DNA of 64,000 nt from Desulfospira sp963664655 (lineage in GTDB: Bacteria > Desulfobacterota > Desulfobacteria > Desulfobacterales > Desulfobacteraceae). Each line of letters opens with the position of its first letter. Within the stretch, counting starts at the first letter, position 1. A program made the translations under genes and the position numbers. The stretch is from NCBI GenBank assembly GCA_963664655.2, contig CAXXHM010000001.1:682001-746000 (forward strand). The letters are read 5' to 3'. Positions 1 through 8,325 of this stretch are shown one piece after another. The notes beneath the pieces are model-generated. The model did no database searches and was not told the origin of the DNA. It saw only the letters and a list, made by a program, of their open reading frames with translations.

Positions 1-1
1 C

Positions 2-850
2 AAGGTGGTCCAGGTCCTGGCCGCCCACGGCGGCAGGGTCAACGACTATGACAATGCCACGGGCGGGAACCGGAACATCAAAGGTCCCCTGCCCCCCATG
101 ATCGCGGTTCCCACCACAGCCGGAACCGGCAGTGAAGTCGGGTCCTGTTCCGTCATCACCTCCGTGGCTGAAAAAAGAAAGTTCATGGTGTGCAGCCCCC
201 TGCTGAGGCCTGCCGTGGCCCTGCTGGACCCTGAGCTTACCGTGGGCCTGCCCGCCCATCTGACCGCCGGAACCGGCATGGATGCCTTTACCCATTGTGT
301 GGAGGCCCTGGTGGTCAAGGATTTTCACCCCATGTGCGACGCCATTGCCCTTAAAGGGATCGAATATGTGGCCCAATACCTGGAAACCGCCTGCAATAAA
401 CCTGCCAACATTGAAGCCAGAGGGTACATGCAGCTGGCCGCCATGATGGGGGCCGTGGCCTTCATGAAAGACCTTGGGGCGGCCCATTCCCTGTCCCATG
501 CCCTGTCTGCCGTATCCCATGTGCCCCACGGCCTGGCCAACGCCATCTGCCTGGTGCCGGTCATGAAGTTCAACAAAGCCGTCTGCATTGAAGAGTATGC
601 CCGGGTGGCCGCGGCCTTTGGCATCAACACCTTTGAAATCACTCAGGAAGAGGCCGCCGACATGGCCATCCAGGCCGTGGCCGACCTGAACCGCCGCATC
701 GGCATCCCTGAAAAACTGTCCCATGCCGGGGTCAAAGAACAAGACCTGGAAGAGTTGACCGACAAAGCCTTCAGGGACGGCTGCCATGCCACCAATCCCC
801 GGCCGTGTACCAAAGAAGACCTTATGGCTTTGTTTAGGGAGGCGTTGTGA
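2..850 (+). CDS. Iron-containing alcohol dehydrogenase (5' end outside window)
   Basis: This is the C-terminal part (about 282 codons) of a group III metal-dependent alcohol dehydrogenase; the frame is open to the left edge, so the start lies upstream. The fragment has the conserved nucleotide-binding segment PTTAGTGSEV, and the metal-binding region with DAFTHCVEALV, AAHSLSHALSA and PHGLANA, whose Asp and His residues are the usual Fe(II) ligands. Enzymes of this family oxidise or reduce short alcohols/aldehydes with NAD(P). The substrate cannot be read from the sequence. No terminator is evident before the next gene, 125 bases downstream. Confidence 0.93.
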   Translation, partial: KVVQVLAAHGGRVNDYDNATGGNRNIKGPLPPMIAVPTTAGTGSEVGSCSVITSVAEKRKFMVCSPLLRPAVALLDPELTVGLPAHLTAGTGMDAFTHCVEALVVKDFHPMCDAIALKGIEYVAQYLETACNKPANIEARGYMQLAAMMGAVAFMKDLGAAHSLSHALSAVSHVPHGLANAICLVPVMKFNKAVCIEEYARVAAAFGINTFEITQEEAADMAIQAVADLNRRIGIPEKLSHAGVKEQDLEELTDKAFRDGCHATNPRPCTKEDLMALFREAL

Positions 851-975
851 GGCGTTTTTAGCCTTTAGCTGTCAGCCACTGTACCGCCCACTTTTTAGAT
901 ACTCCGGGAGTTCTCCTGTTTGCACAATCTTTCGGTGGCGGTGGTGTTCTATGATCAAACCGGTGAGGAGGAGAA

Positions 976-1608
976 ATGTCCGATTTGATCCCCAGACATG
1001 GCGGATACCGGAAACTGAAGAGTTTTCAGGTGGCCCAGTTGTGTTATGACGTGACGGTGCGGTTTTGTGACCGGTATGTGGACCGCTTCAGCCGGACAAG
1101 GGATCAGATGGTGCAGGCGGCCCGGTCGGGGGTGCAGAATATTGCCGAGGGATCCCAGGCATCGGCGACCTCGAAAAAGACCGAACTGAAACTGACCCAA
1201 GTGGCCCGGGCGAGCCTTGAAGAACTCAAGCTGGATTATGAAGATTTTCTGCGGCAGCGGGGGTTGGCCCGGTGGGGAAAGAATCACCCCCTTCGGCAGG
1301 CATTGATTGACCGGCGATGCAATACCGCTGATGATGTGGCAATTTGGGTAAAAAATATGAGCCGGGGTTATGGACAGGGTGGACCTGGTGGACAGGAGGG
1401 CCCAAGGTCCACAAAGTCCACCATGTCCACTTTGTCCACAAAAATTTATCCTGAAATCTCCGCCAATGCCGTCCTGGTGTTAATTGCCGTTGCCTGTTAT
1501 CTCCTTGACCGGCAGGTCAAACGTCTCGCCCAAGATTTTGAAGACCAGGGGGGCTTTTCGGAACGGCTCTACCGCGTCCGGAGTGAAAAGCGGAAGAAGC
1601 AGCCATGA
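976..1608 (+). CDS. Four-helix-bundle protein (S23/IVP-like) with suffix domain
   Basis: The protein has 210 residues. The N-terminal half (about 12-105) looks like the four-helix-bundle family first seen encoded in 23S rRNA intervening sequences: FQVAQLCYDVTVRF, then QMVQAARSGVQNIAEGS, then SLEELKLDYEDFL. The C-terminal part (about 155-205, AVLVLIAVACYLLDRQVKRL) matches the 'suffix domain' found on some members. Between them lies a low-complexity linker (GQGGPGGQEGP then STKSTMSTLSTK) encoded by a 9-nt minisatellite. The ATG at 976 follows a good GGAGGAG site. The family is common in Bacteroidetes, cyanobacteria and deltaproteobacteria; its biochemical role is unknown. It converges on ureG with a 6-base gap. 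Confidence 0.8.
   Translation: MSDLIPRHGGYRKLKSFQVAQLCYDVTVRFCDRYVDRFSRTRDQMVQAARSGVQNIAEGSQASATSKKTELKLTQVARASLEELKLDYEDFLRQRGLARWGKNHPLRQALIDRRCNTADDVAIWVKNMSRGYGQGGPGGQEGPRSTKSTMSTLSTKIYPEISANAVLVLIAVACYLLDRQVKRLAQDFEDQGGFSERLYRVRSEKRKKQP
1370..1440. repeat. 9-nt minisatellite forming an inverted repeat inside a CDS
   Basis: The left arm is three imperfect 9-mers beginning TGGAC (1370-1396). The right arm is four imperfect 9-mers beginning GTCCAC (1406-1440). The arms are reverse complements, so the tract can fold into a long hairpin around AGGGCCC. The 9-nt period keeps the reading frame and encodes Gly/Pro-rich then Ser-Thr-Lys tripeptides between the two domains of the four-helix-bundle protein. 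Confidence 0.85.
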
Positions 1609-1614
1609 AGGGGC

Positions 1615-2229
1615 TCAGGGTTCAAGCATGCCCTGGTGGATGAGAAAGCTGATAATCTCATCCACGCCCTGGCCGGTTTTCATGTTGGCGAAGACAAAGG
1701 GCTTGTCTCCTCTCATGCGAAGGGTATCCTGTTCCATGACCTCAAGGGATGCGCCCACCAGGGGGGCCAAGTCCACCTTATTGATCACCAAAAGATCGGA
1801 CCGGGTAATGCCGGGACCGCCTTTGCGGGGGATTTTATCCCCTGCCGAGACATCAATGACGTAGATGGACAGATCGGCCAGTTCCGGGCTGAAGGTGGCG
1901 CTCAGGTTATCCCCGCCGCTTTCCACCAGGACCAAATCAAGGTTTGGAAACTTCTCACATAGATCCTCTACGGCGGCCAGGTTCATGGAGGCGTCTTCAC
2001 GGATGGCCGTGTGGGGGCAGCCGCCGGTTTCAACCCCCATGATCCGGTCGGCAGACAGGGCCTGCCTGCGGATCAAAAACTCCTGATCCTCCCGGGTGTA
2101 AATATCATTGGTGACCACGGCAAGGCTGTACCGGTCCCTCATGGAAAGGCAGATGGCTTCAAGAAGGGCTGTCTTTCCTGATCCCACCGGCCCTCCGACG
2201 CCGACGCGAAGCGGTGCTGTTTTACTCAT
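1615..2229 (-). CDS. ureG: Urease accessory GTPase UreG
   Basis: This is a 204-residue SIMIBI-class GTPase that delivers nickel to apo-urease in the UreDFG complex. Visible motifs are the P-loop GGPVGSGKTAL near residues 10-20, VVTNDIYTREDQ, the metal-binding CPH (VETGGCPHTAIREDAS), the ESGGDNLSATFSPEL segment and the NKVDL guanine-specificity motif. It is the last gene of the urt-ure operon, 9 bases after ureF, with length typical of the family. Nothing in the sequence suggests loss of function. Confidence 0.97.
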   Translation of the reverse strand: MSKTAPLRVGVGGPVGSGKTALLEAICLSMRDRYSLAVVTNDIYTREDQEFLIRRQALSADRIMGVETGGCPHTAIREDASMNLAAVEDLCEKFPNLDLVLVESGGDNLSATFSPELADLSIYVIDVSAGDKIPRKGGPGITRSDLLVINKVDLAPLVGASLEVMEQDTLRMRGDKPFVFANMKTGQGVDEIISFLIHQGMLEP

Positions 2230-2238
2230 TTATTCTCC

Positions 2239-2946
2239 TTATGATCTGAAAAGTCTGGTGTATTGGATTTCGTGGCCGCAGCAGGCAAGGCTCAGGGCCG
2301 GCAGAGAACTTCCCATCTGTTCAAAATGTTCAATCTGCAACCCTGTAACAGCCGCCGCATCAATGGCCGGAGACAGCCCTGCCAGGACCCGTTGGCCGGC
2401 GCTCTGGCCCAAAGGAATAATTTTTACGGCCGCCAGCACATGGTTTTCAAGCCAGGCCCAGAGATAGCCCCTGGCCGCACCCTGAACGGGTATCTCCCAT
2501 ATGGCGGCGGCAAAGGCAAACCCGGCCAGCTGGGACGAGGCAATGACCTTTTGCCACGGTTCAGGGTCTGTTGTTTCAGAAAATCCACCCGTGCTGCTCC
2601 GGCAGAGGCCTAATTCCCTGATAATGGCGGCCAGGGCCCGGCCCCGGTGTTCTTCTTCATCCCTCAGTTCTCTGGTTTCCCGGCAGGCCCTGACCCACTG
2701 GGCCGCCTGGATAAAGGCCGTAAGATCCTGACGGTTCACCGCACGGTAAAGGCGCTGAAGCAGCGGCACATCCACACGGGCCATGCCGGTTTCCAGAACA
2801 TTTAAAAGCCATTGTTCAAGGCTGGTTTCATCCTTGACCCACCCCTGTTCAACGGCCCATTCCAACCCCTGGGAATAGGCAAACCCCCCGGTGGGAAGGG
2901 ACGGACTGACCAGGTGCATCAGCCGGATCAGCCAGGGTGATTCCAT
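2239..2946 (-). CDS. ureF: Urease accessory protein UreF
   Basis: UreF bridges UreD and UreG during nickel insertion into urease. The hallmark SPSLPTGGFAYSQGLEWAVE is present near residue 15, and the C-terminal part (LSLACCGHEIQYTRLFRS) is typical. The start at 2946 (MESPWLIRL) gives 235 residues, lies just after the ureE stop and has a GGGAGG site 7 bases upstream. A longer reading that begins inside the ureE His-tail repeat would add poly-Thr and is unlikely. Confidence 0.96.
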   Translation of the reverse strand: MESPWLIRLMHLVSPSLPTGGFAYSQGLEWAVEQGWVKDETSLEQWLLNVLETGMARVDVPLLQRLYRAVNRQDLTAFIQAAQWVRACRETRELRDEEEHRGRALAAIIRELGLCRSSTGGFSETTDPEPWQKVIASSQLAGFAFAAAIWEIPVQGAARGYLWAWLENHVLAAVKIIPLGQSAGQRVLAGLSPAIDAAAVTGLQIEHFEQMGSSLPALSLACCGHEIQYTRLFRS

Positions 2947-2971
2947 GGGGCCTCCCAAAGATTTCGGGCCA

Positions 2972-3418
2972 TCAGTGGTGGTGGTGGTGGTGGTGTCCAT
3001 GGCCGTATGCCCCGGTTTCAGGCTCAAAGGGGGCCTGTTCCACGGTGATGGAAAGACCTAACCCTCTGACCATATCATCCAGAACATGGTCATGGGGGTA
3101 GCGGACAAAATCATCCCGGATTTCAAGATCCACATGCCGGTTTCCCAGATGGTAACAGGCAAGGTTGAGCTGCCGGGGGGTCCGGGCCCGGGCCGTGGAA
3201 ACCTGCTCCCGGGCGGCAATAATCCGGACATGGAATCCGTTGTCGCTGCTGACCATATCCCCGTTTCTTAAAATCTGGCCCCGTTCCAGGAACAGGCCGG
3301 CCTCATCCTGATTGTCCAGGACCACCCGCTGCCGGCTTTTGATCCGTTTTTCCCAGGGCAGGGTCAGGGTGGCCGATTCAGGCGTTTGGGCCTTGGTTTT
3401 ATGGGTTAATTCGATCAT
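2972..3418 (-). CDS. ureE: Urease accessory nickel metallochaperone UreE
   Basis: The protein has 148 residues and supplies Ni(II) to the urease activation complex. The N-terminal substrate-binding-like domain (about 10-75) is followed by the metal-binding domain with CYHLGNRHVDLEI and RYPHDHVLDDMVRGLGL. The C-terminus ends GHG plus seven His, encoded by an uninterrupted CAC repeat. Such His tails bind several extra nickel ions in some UreE proteins, whereas others lack them. The gene is two bases from the ureC stop and upstream of ureF in the same operon. Confidence 0.96.
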   Translation of the reverse strand: MIELTHKTKAQTPESATLTLPWEKRIKSRQRVVLDNQDEAGLFLERGQILRNGDMVSSDNGFHVRIIAAREQVSTARARTPRQLNLACYHLGNRHVDLEIRDDFVRYPHDHVLDDMVRGLGLSITVEQAPFEPETGAYGHGHHHHHHH

Positions 3419-3420
3419 GG

Positions 3421-5127
3421 CTAAAACAAAAAGTACCGTTGCGCCATGGGAAGGACCGACGCCGGTTCACAGGTTAAAAGTTCTCCGTCGGCCCGGACCT
3501 CATAGGTCTGGGGATCAACTTCCATGTGGGGCATATAGGTGTTGTGGATCATATCCTTTTTGCCGATGTTTCGGCAGGCCTTTACCGGAACAAGACGCGA
3601 TTGCAGTCCGGCATTCTCCAGCATGCCCTTTTCCAGGGCGGGTCCCGAAACAAAGGAAATTGAAGTTTCATGCCGGGCCCTGCCAAAGGCGCCGAACATG
3701 GGCCGGTAATGGACGGGCTGGGGTGACGGAATGGAGGCGTTGGGGTCCCCCATGGGGGCTAAGGCGATCATGCCGCCTTTGATGACCAGAGAAGGTTTGA
3801 CCCCGAAAAGGGCCGGTTTCCACAGGACCAGATCGGCAAATTTGCCGGCCTCAACAGATCCTACCTCATGGGATATCCCGTGGCAGATGGCCGGGTTGAT
3901 GGTGTATTTTGAAATATACCGTTTTACCCGGTGGTTGTCATGGGTGGCAGGGTCCTGTTTCAGGCTTCCCCGCTGGACTTTCATCTTGTGGGCGGTCTGC
4001 CAGGTTCTGATAATGACCTCCCCTACCCGGCCCATGGCCTGGGAGTCCGATGCGATCATGGAAAATGCCCCCAGATCGTGGAGGATGTCTTCAGCCGCAA
4101 TGGTTTCCCGCCGGATGCGGGACTCGGCAAAGGCAATATCCTCGGCAATCTTAGGGTCCAGGTGGTGGCAGACCATGAGCATGTCCAGATGCTCGTCAAT
4201 GGTGTTGACCGTGTAGGGCCTCGTGGGATTGGTGGACGAGGGCAGCACATTGGGCAGTTCGCAGGCCCGGATGATGTCCGGGGCATGGCCGCCCCCGGCC
4301 CCTTCGGTGTGAAAGGTATGAATGGTGCGCCCCTTAAAGGCGTCCATGGTCTGTTCCACAAACCCGGATTCATTGAGGGTATCGGTGTGGATGGCCACCT
4401 GGACGTCCATTTTGTCGGCCACGGCAAGGCAGTTGTCAATCACCGCCGGGGTGGTGCCCCAGTCCTCGTGAAGCTTTAAGCCCATGGCGCCCGCGGCCAC
4501 CTGTTCTTCAAGGGCAATGGGCAGGCTGGCATTTCCTTTGCCCATAAACCCTAAATTCATGGGAAAGGCATCGGCGGCCTGGAGCATTTTAACGATATTC
4601 CAGGGGCCCGGGGTGCAGGTGGTGGCATTGGTTCCCGTGGCAGGACCGGTGCCCCCGCCAAGCATGGTGGTAATCCCTGAGGCCAGGGCCTCTTCAATCT
4701 GCTGGGGGGCGATAAAATGAATGTGGGCGTCAATGCCGCCGGCCGTAAGGATATGGCCCTCTCCTGCCACGGCTTCGGTGCCGGGCCCCACAATGATATC
4801 AATCCCTGGCTGGACATCGGGGTTACCGGCCTTGCCGATGCCGTGAATCCGGCCGTCTTTAATGCCCACGTCCGCCTTGACAATGCCCCAGTGGTCAATA
4901 ATCAGGGCATTGGTAATCACCATGTCAACGGCATCTTTGCACGAGGCCTGGCTTTGTCCCATGCCGTCCCGGATGGTTTTCCCGCCGCCGAATTTGACTT
5001 CCTCGCCATAGATGGTTTTATCGTCTTCCACCTCGATAAACAGTTCGGTATCCGCCAGTCTTACCCGGTCTCCGGTGGTGGGGCCGAACATTTCCGCATA
5101 GGCTTTTCTGGTTATGGTTGTCATCAT
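3421..5127 (-). CDS. ureC: Urease subunit alpha (catalytic)
   Basis: This is the 568-residue nickel amidohydrolase subunit that hydrolyses urea to ammonia and carbamate in the cytoplasm. Visible are GGIDAHIHFI (nickel His pair), GLKLHEDWGTTP with the Lys (about 218) expected to be carbamylated, AIHTDTLNESGF, TFHTEGAGGGHAPD, the mobile-flap MVCHHLDP (Cys about 320) and the nickel Asp in FSMIASDSQAMGRVGE. Length is standard. Two adjacent ATGs (5127, 5124) follow GAGGAG; the second has better spacing. Upstream lies the 146-nt palindrome that separates ureC from ureB. Confidence 0.98.
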   Translation of the reverse strand: MMTTITRKAYAEMFGPTTGDRVRLADTELFIEVEDDKTIYGEEVKFGGGKTIRDGMGQSQASCKDAVDMVITNALIIDHWGIVKADVGIKDGRIHGIGKAGNPDVQPGIDIIVGPGTEAVAGEGHILTAGGIDAHIHFIAPQQIEEALASGITTMLGGGTGPATGTNATTCTPGPWNIVKMLQAADAFPMNLGFMGKGNASLPIALEEQVAAGAMGLKLHEDWGTTPAVIDNCLAVADKMDVQVAIHTDTLNESGFVEQTMDAFKGRTIHTFHTEGAGGGHAPDIIRACELPNVLPSSTNPTRPYTVNTIDEHLDMLMVCHHLDPKIAEDIAFAESRIRRETIAAEDILHDLGAFSMIASDSQAMGRVGEVIIRTWQTAHKMKVQRGSLKQDPATHDNHRVKRYISKYTINPAICHGISHEVGSVEAGKFADLVLWKPALFGVKPSLVIKGGMIALAPMGDPNASIPSPQPVHYRPMFGAFGRARHETSISFVSGPALEKGMLENAGLQSRLVPVKACRNIGKKDMIHNTYMPHMEVDPQTYEVRADGELLTCEPASVLPMAQRYFLF

Positions 5128-5139
5128 TTCTCCTCATTT

Positions 5140-5285
5140 AGTGTCTGAACGAAAATCCTGTGTTTGGGCGAAAAATTGCCCAGATGCAAGGCGCAAGAAA
5201 ATGTGCAACCGGAGCATACTCAAGTATGTGAGGATTGCACATTTTCTTGCAACGCTGCAAATGGGTGATTTTTCGTTCAAACACT
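5140..5285. repeat. 146-nt dispersed palindrome, copy 1 (ureB/ureC junction)
   Basis: This is a long imperfect palindrome with termini AGTGTCTGAACG and CGTTCAAACACT and the core GGAGCATACTCAAGTATGTG. The arms around the core, CAAGAAAATGTGCAA and TTGCACATTTTCTTG, are perfect complements. A second copy of the same length is at 54944-55089. On the minus strand the first bases form the TAG stop of ureB, and the other end stops just before the ureC Shine-Dalgarno site. It could be a miniature mobile element, a processing or stability hairpin, or both. Confidence 0.9.
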
Positions 5286-5604
5286 ACTTAGTCCCGTTGT
5301 CAAGGCTTCCCATGACGGCCTGGTTAAACCCGAACACCCGGCGGTTTCCCGCGTAGGCCACCAGCTCAACAGTCCGCTCAAGGCCCGGCTCAAACCGGAT
5401 GGCAGTGCCTGACGGGATGTTGAGGCGAAACCCCCTGGCCTGTTCCCGGTCAAAGGACAAGGCCTTGTTGGTTTCGTAAAAATGGTAATGGGACCCCACC
5501 TGAATGGGCCGGTCACCGCTGTTGACCACCGTAAGGCTTGTAGTTTGACGCCCCTCGTTGATGGTCACTTCTCCTTGTTGTGTGATTATTTCTCCCGGAA
5601 TCAT
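5284..5604 (-). CDS. ureB: Urease subunit beta
   Basis: The 106-residue structural subunit begins MIPGEIITQQGEVTIN and contains the family segment TSLTVVNSGDRPIQVGSHYHFYE and the C-terminal RRVFGFNQAVMG. It assembles with UreA and UreC into the urease trimer. The ATG lies 14 bases after the ureA stop. Its TAG stop is formed by the first bases of the adjacent 146-nt palindrome. Confidence 0.97.
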   Translation of the reverse strand: MIPGEIITQQGEVTINEGRQTTSLTVVNSGDRPIQVGSHYHFYETNKALSFDREQARGFRLNIPSGTAIRFEPGLERTVELVAYAGNRRVFGFNQAVMGSLDNGTK

Positions 5605-5618
5605 GAAAATCTCCCGCC

Positions 5619-5921
5619 TTAGTGTATGGGGTTGTGGACGGTGACCAGCTTGGTGCCGTCGGGAAATGTGGCTTCAACCTGCACATCATGGATCATCCCG
5701 GCCACGCCGTCCATGACCTCTTCCTTGGACAGGAGCGTGCGGCCGTAATCCATAAGTTGCGCCACGGTTTTGCCTTCCCGGGCACCTTCCATGACCGCCG
5801 CACTGATAAAGGCCACGGCCTCAGGATAGTTGAGAAGCAGGCCCTTGGCCTTGCGCCGTTCCGCAAGCAGGCCCGCCGTAAAGATCAGCAGTTTGTCCTT
5901 TTCTCTGGGTGTGAGATCCAT
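5619..5921 (-). CDS. ureA: Urease subunit gamma
   Basis: This 100-residue subunit starts MDLTPREKDKLLIFTAGLLAERR and includes LNYPEAVAFISAAVMEGAREGKTVAQLM and VQVEATFPDGTKLVTVHNPI, the complete family pattern. It is part of the UreABC apoenzyme. It sits between ureD and ureB with short gaps in the urea operon. Confidence 0.98.
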   Translation of the reverse strand: MDLTPREKDKLLIFTAGLLAERRKAKGLLLNYPEAVAFISAAVMEGAREGKTVAQLMDYGRTLLSKEEVMDGVAGMIHDVQVEATFPDGTKLVTVHNPIH

Positions 5922-5937
5922 TGTTCTCCCTCGCTAT

Positions 5938-6786
5938 TTAAGTGTTCCAGATCCTTGGTGCGGCTGCCTCTCTGCCCGTAAGTTCGGGAGAAAGGGCCTG
6001 CCGCAGGATTTCAAATTGTTCTTTGGCCTGTCCGGGGTGATCGCCCAGGTATCGCGCCACCAGCAGATGGTCCATCAGTGTCATGCCAAAATTTTTTTCA
6101 ACACCTAAGGCCTGGTTCCGGGCCTCCTGAAAAAGCGGTTCCCGGACCGGATAAGCCCAGAAGGTTGCCGTAACCGGCTGGTCCCTTAGCCCGGCCGGCC
6201 CGGCAAGGTCTTTTTTATTTTCAACTTTAAGAGTTTCAAACAGCAGCGGGGTTTCACCGTTAAACAAGGTGACCGCCGACTTAAGCTGTCCATTGGCAAA
6301 GGGTTTTTTAAGGGCGGGAAGGCCCAAGCATAAAATTTCCCAGCCCATGAACACAGCCCCCGGATCAAGATGGACGGTTGTCTCAAGGCGGCCCACGGCC
6401 CCTTCAAAAAGAATGGTCTCCTGGGGGAACCACTCCAAAACCGATCCTTTGGCCAGGGTCAGGGTCTGGGCCTGAACCGCGGGCTGCCCGAGGGAACGGT
6501 AAAATTTGGTCGCCCCGGGCGTGGTCAAAAGGGTGTGGCTGTTTTCCCCGGCATGAACGGCAAGGTCAAGGACATCACCGCCCACAAGCCCTCCCGGGGG
6601 ATGCAGCAGGTAGATGTGGCAGGTGCCGTCTTCGGCATACAAGGGCTGTTGAATGGTCAGAGGGCCTTTGCGGCTCGTCTTTGAAAGCACGGTCTTGCCT
6701 TCCTTTTGTTCAAGATAAAGGCTTAGGGACCCATGCCACCCCTCTTTGCTTTCATCAACCGGTATTTGAAGCGGGGGACAGCACAT
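5938..6786 (-). CDS. ureD: Urease accessory protein UreD
   Basis: This is a 282-residue member of the UreD/UreH family, the scaffold that binds apo-urease and UreF. Recognisable segments are the N-terminal GWHGSLSLYLEQKEGKT, YLLHPPGGLVGGDVLDLAV, HTLLTTPGATKFYRS and WFPQETILFEGA. The start overlaps the end of urtE closely: the urtE TAG is part of the AGGAT ribosome site used by ureD. Placing ureD first among the urease genes is a common order. Confidence 0.95.
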   Translation of the reverse strand: MCCPPLQIPVDESKEGWHGSLSLYLEQKEGKTVLSKTSRKGPLTIQQPLYAEDGTCHIYLLHPPGGLVGGDVLDLAVHAGENSHTLLTTPGATKFYRSLGQPAVQAQTLTLAKGSVLEWFPQETILFEGAVGRLETTVHLDPGAVFMGWEILCLGLPALKKPFANGQLKSAVTLFNGETPLLFETLKVENKKDLAGPAGLRDQPVTATFWAYPVREPLFQEARNQALGVEKNFGMTLMDHLLVARYLGDHPGQAKEQFEILRQALSPELTGREAAAPRIWNT

Positions 6787-6793
6787 CTTAATC

Positions 6794-7489
6794 CTACACG
6801 GTCAGGTACTTGCTGATCAGTTCATCGGTAAGCTGTGAAATACTGCCGTCGGCCATGAGCCTTCCCCGGTCCATGATAAAAAAGTGATCCGCGGTCTGTT
6901 TGACAAAGTGAAGTTTCTGCTCCACTAAAAGCACGGTCATGCCCACCTCCTGAATCAGTCTTTTAATAATTTCCCCGATTTCCTGGACAATGTTGGGCTG
7001 GATGCCTTCACAGGGTTCATCCAGAATCAAAAGAAAAGGGTCCAGCACCAGGGCCCGTCCAATGGCAAGCTGCTGCTGCTGCCCGCCGGAAAGGTCTCCG
7101 CCCCGCCGTTTCAACATCTGTTTTAACACAGGAAAAAGCTCAAACACCAGATCCGGGACCTTTTTTCTCCCCTTGCCGGCCGTGGTCAGGCCGATGGTCA
7201 GGTTCTCTTCAACGGTTAAAAGCGGAAAAATCTGGCGGCCCTGGGGAACATAGCCAATGCCCATCCCGGCCCTGGTTTCAGCCCTTTTTTTAAGGATCTG
7301 GTCCCCCTGAAAGGATATGGCCCCGCTCTTAGCGGGAACAAGCCCCATGATGCAGTTAAGCAGCGTTGTCTTGCCCACGCCGTTTCGCCCCATCAGGCAG
7401 GTGCAGCACTTTTCTTTAACGGAAAGAGACAGGTCCCAGAGGGTATGGCTCTCACCGTAGTACTGGTTCAGGTTTTCGATTTCAAGCAT
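6794..7489 (-). CDS. urtE: Urea ABC transporter ATP-binding subunit UrtE
   Basis: This is a 231-residue LivF-type ATPase. It has Walker A GRNGVGKTT, Q-loop GYVPQGRQIFP, signature DLSGGQQQQLAIGRAL and Walker B LLILDEPCEGIQP. UrtE works with UrtD to power urea import through UrtB/UrtC. The gene begins two bases after urtD and precedes ureD, placing import and hydrolysis in one transcription unit. Confidence 0.95.
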   Translation of the reverse strand: MLEIENLNQYYGESHTLWDLSLSVKEKCCTCLMGRNGVGKTTLLNCIMGLVPAKSGAISFQGDQILKKRAETRAGMGIGYVPQGRQIFPLLTVEENLTIGLTTAGKGRKKVPDLVFELFPVLKQMLKRRGGDLSGGQQQQLAIGRALVLDPFLLILDEPCEGIQPNIVQEIGEIIKRLIQEVGMTVLLVEQKLHFVKQTADHFFIMDRGRLMADGSISQLTDELISKYLTV

Positions 7490-7491
7490 GC

Positions 7492-8325
7492 TTATTCTCC
7501 CAGGTAGACTTCCCTGACCTTTGGGTTGTTCTGAATATCGTCCATGTTGCCTTCGGCCAGAATGGACCCCTGGTGAAGGACCGTCACCTTCCTTGCAATG
7601 GAGCGGACAAAGTCCATGTCATGCTCCACCACGATGATGGAGCGCTTGCCGGCAAGGGAGGTTAAAAGCTCGGCGGTTTTCTCCATCTCCTGACGGGTCA
7701 TGCCCGCCACAGGCTCATCCACCAGCATCAGCACGGGTTTTTGCATGAGCAGCATCCCGATTTCAAGCCATTGCTTCTGGCCGTGGGAAAGGGCGCCGGC
7801 CCGGGATTTGAACAATTCTGAGAGGCCGACAATCTCAAGGATCTGGTCGATCATGTCCCTTTGTTCGCCCGTAAGGGAGTTAAACAGGGTGGGCAGCACC
7901 CGTTTATCCGATGCCATGGCAAGCTCAAGGTTTTCAAACACGGTATGTTCTTCAAACACGGTGGGTTTTTGAAATTTCCGGCCAATGCCGGCTTCGGCTA
8001 TTTCAGGCTCACTGAGGGACAACAGATTGATGGTCTGGCCAAACCAGGCAACCCCGGAATCGGGTTTGGTTTTGCCGGTGATAATGTCCATCATGGTGGT
8101 TTTGCCCGCACCGTTGGGACCGATAATACAGCGCAGTTCGCCTTCGTCCACGTAGAGGTTCAGGTCGTTAATGGCCTTAAACCCGTCAAAGCTGACACTG
8201 ATTCCTTCAAGGTAGAGAATCACCCCGTGGCTGGTGTCCAGGTCAGGCGGGATTTCAGGAATCAGAAAATCAAACACACGGTCCCTTGGCCAGAATTCAC
8301 GGAAGGCCTTAATGGGCTGGATCAT
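7492..8325 (-). CDS. urtD: Urea ABC transporter ATP-binding subunit UrtD
   Basis: This LivG-type ATPase has 277 residues from the ATG at 8325 (MIQPIKAFREF), which has an AAAGGAGG site and overlaps the urtC stop as ATGA. Motifs include Walker A GPNGAGKTT, FQKPTVFEEHTVFENLELA, signature ALSHGQKQWLEIG and Walker B VLMLVDEPVAGM. The ALSHGQKQWLEIG form is characteristic of UrtD. The frame is open upstream but the longer reading is the urtC tail out of frame. Confidence 0.95.
   Translation of the reverse strand: MIQPIKAFREFWPRDRVFDFLIPEIPPDLDTSHGVILYLEGISVSFDGFKAINDLNLYVDEGELRCIIGPNGAGKTTMMDIITGKTKPDSGVAWFGQTINLLSLSEPEIAEAGIGRKFQKPTVFEEHTVFENLELAMASDKRVLPTLFNSLTGEQRDMIDQILEIVGLSELFKSRAGALSHGQKQWLEIGMLLMQKPVLMLVDEPVAGMTRQEMEKTAELLTSLAGKRSIIVVEHDMDFVRSIARKVTVLHQGSILAEGNMDDIQNNPKVREVYLGE

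Noticed and set aside
2947..3027. Longer ureF starting inside the ureE tail
   Set aside because: It would add poly-Thr from the His-tail repeat, while the ATG at 2946 has a better ribosome site and a family-like N-terminus.
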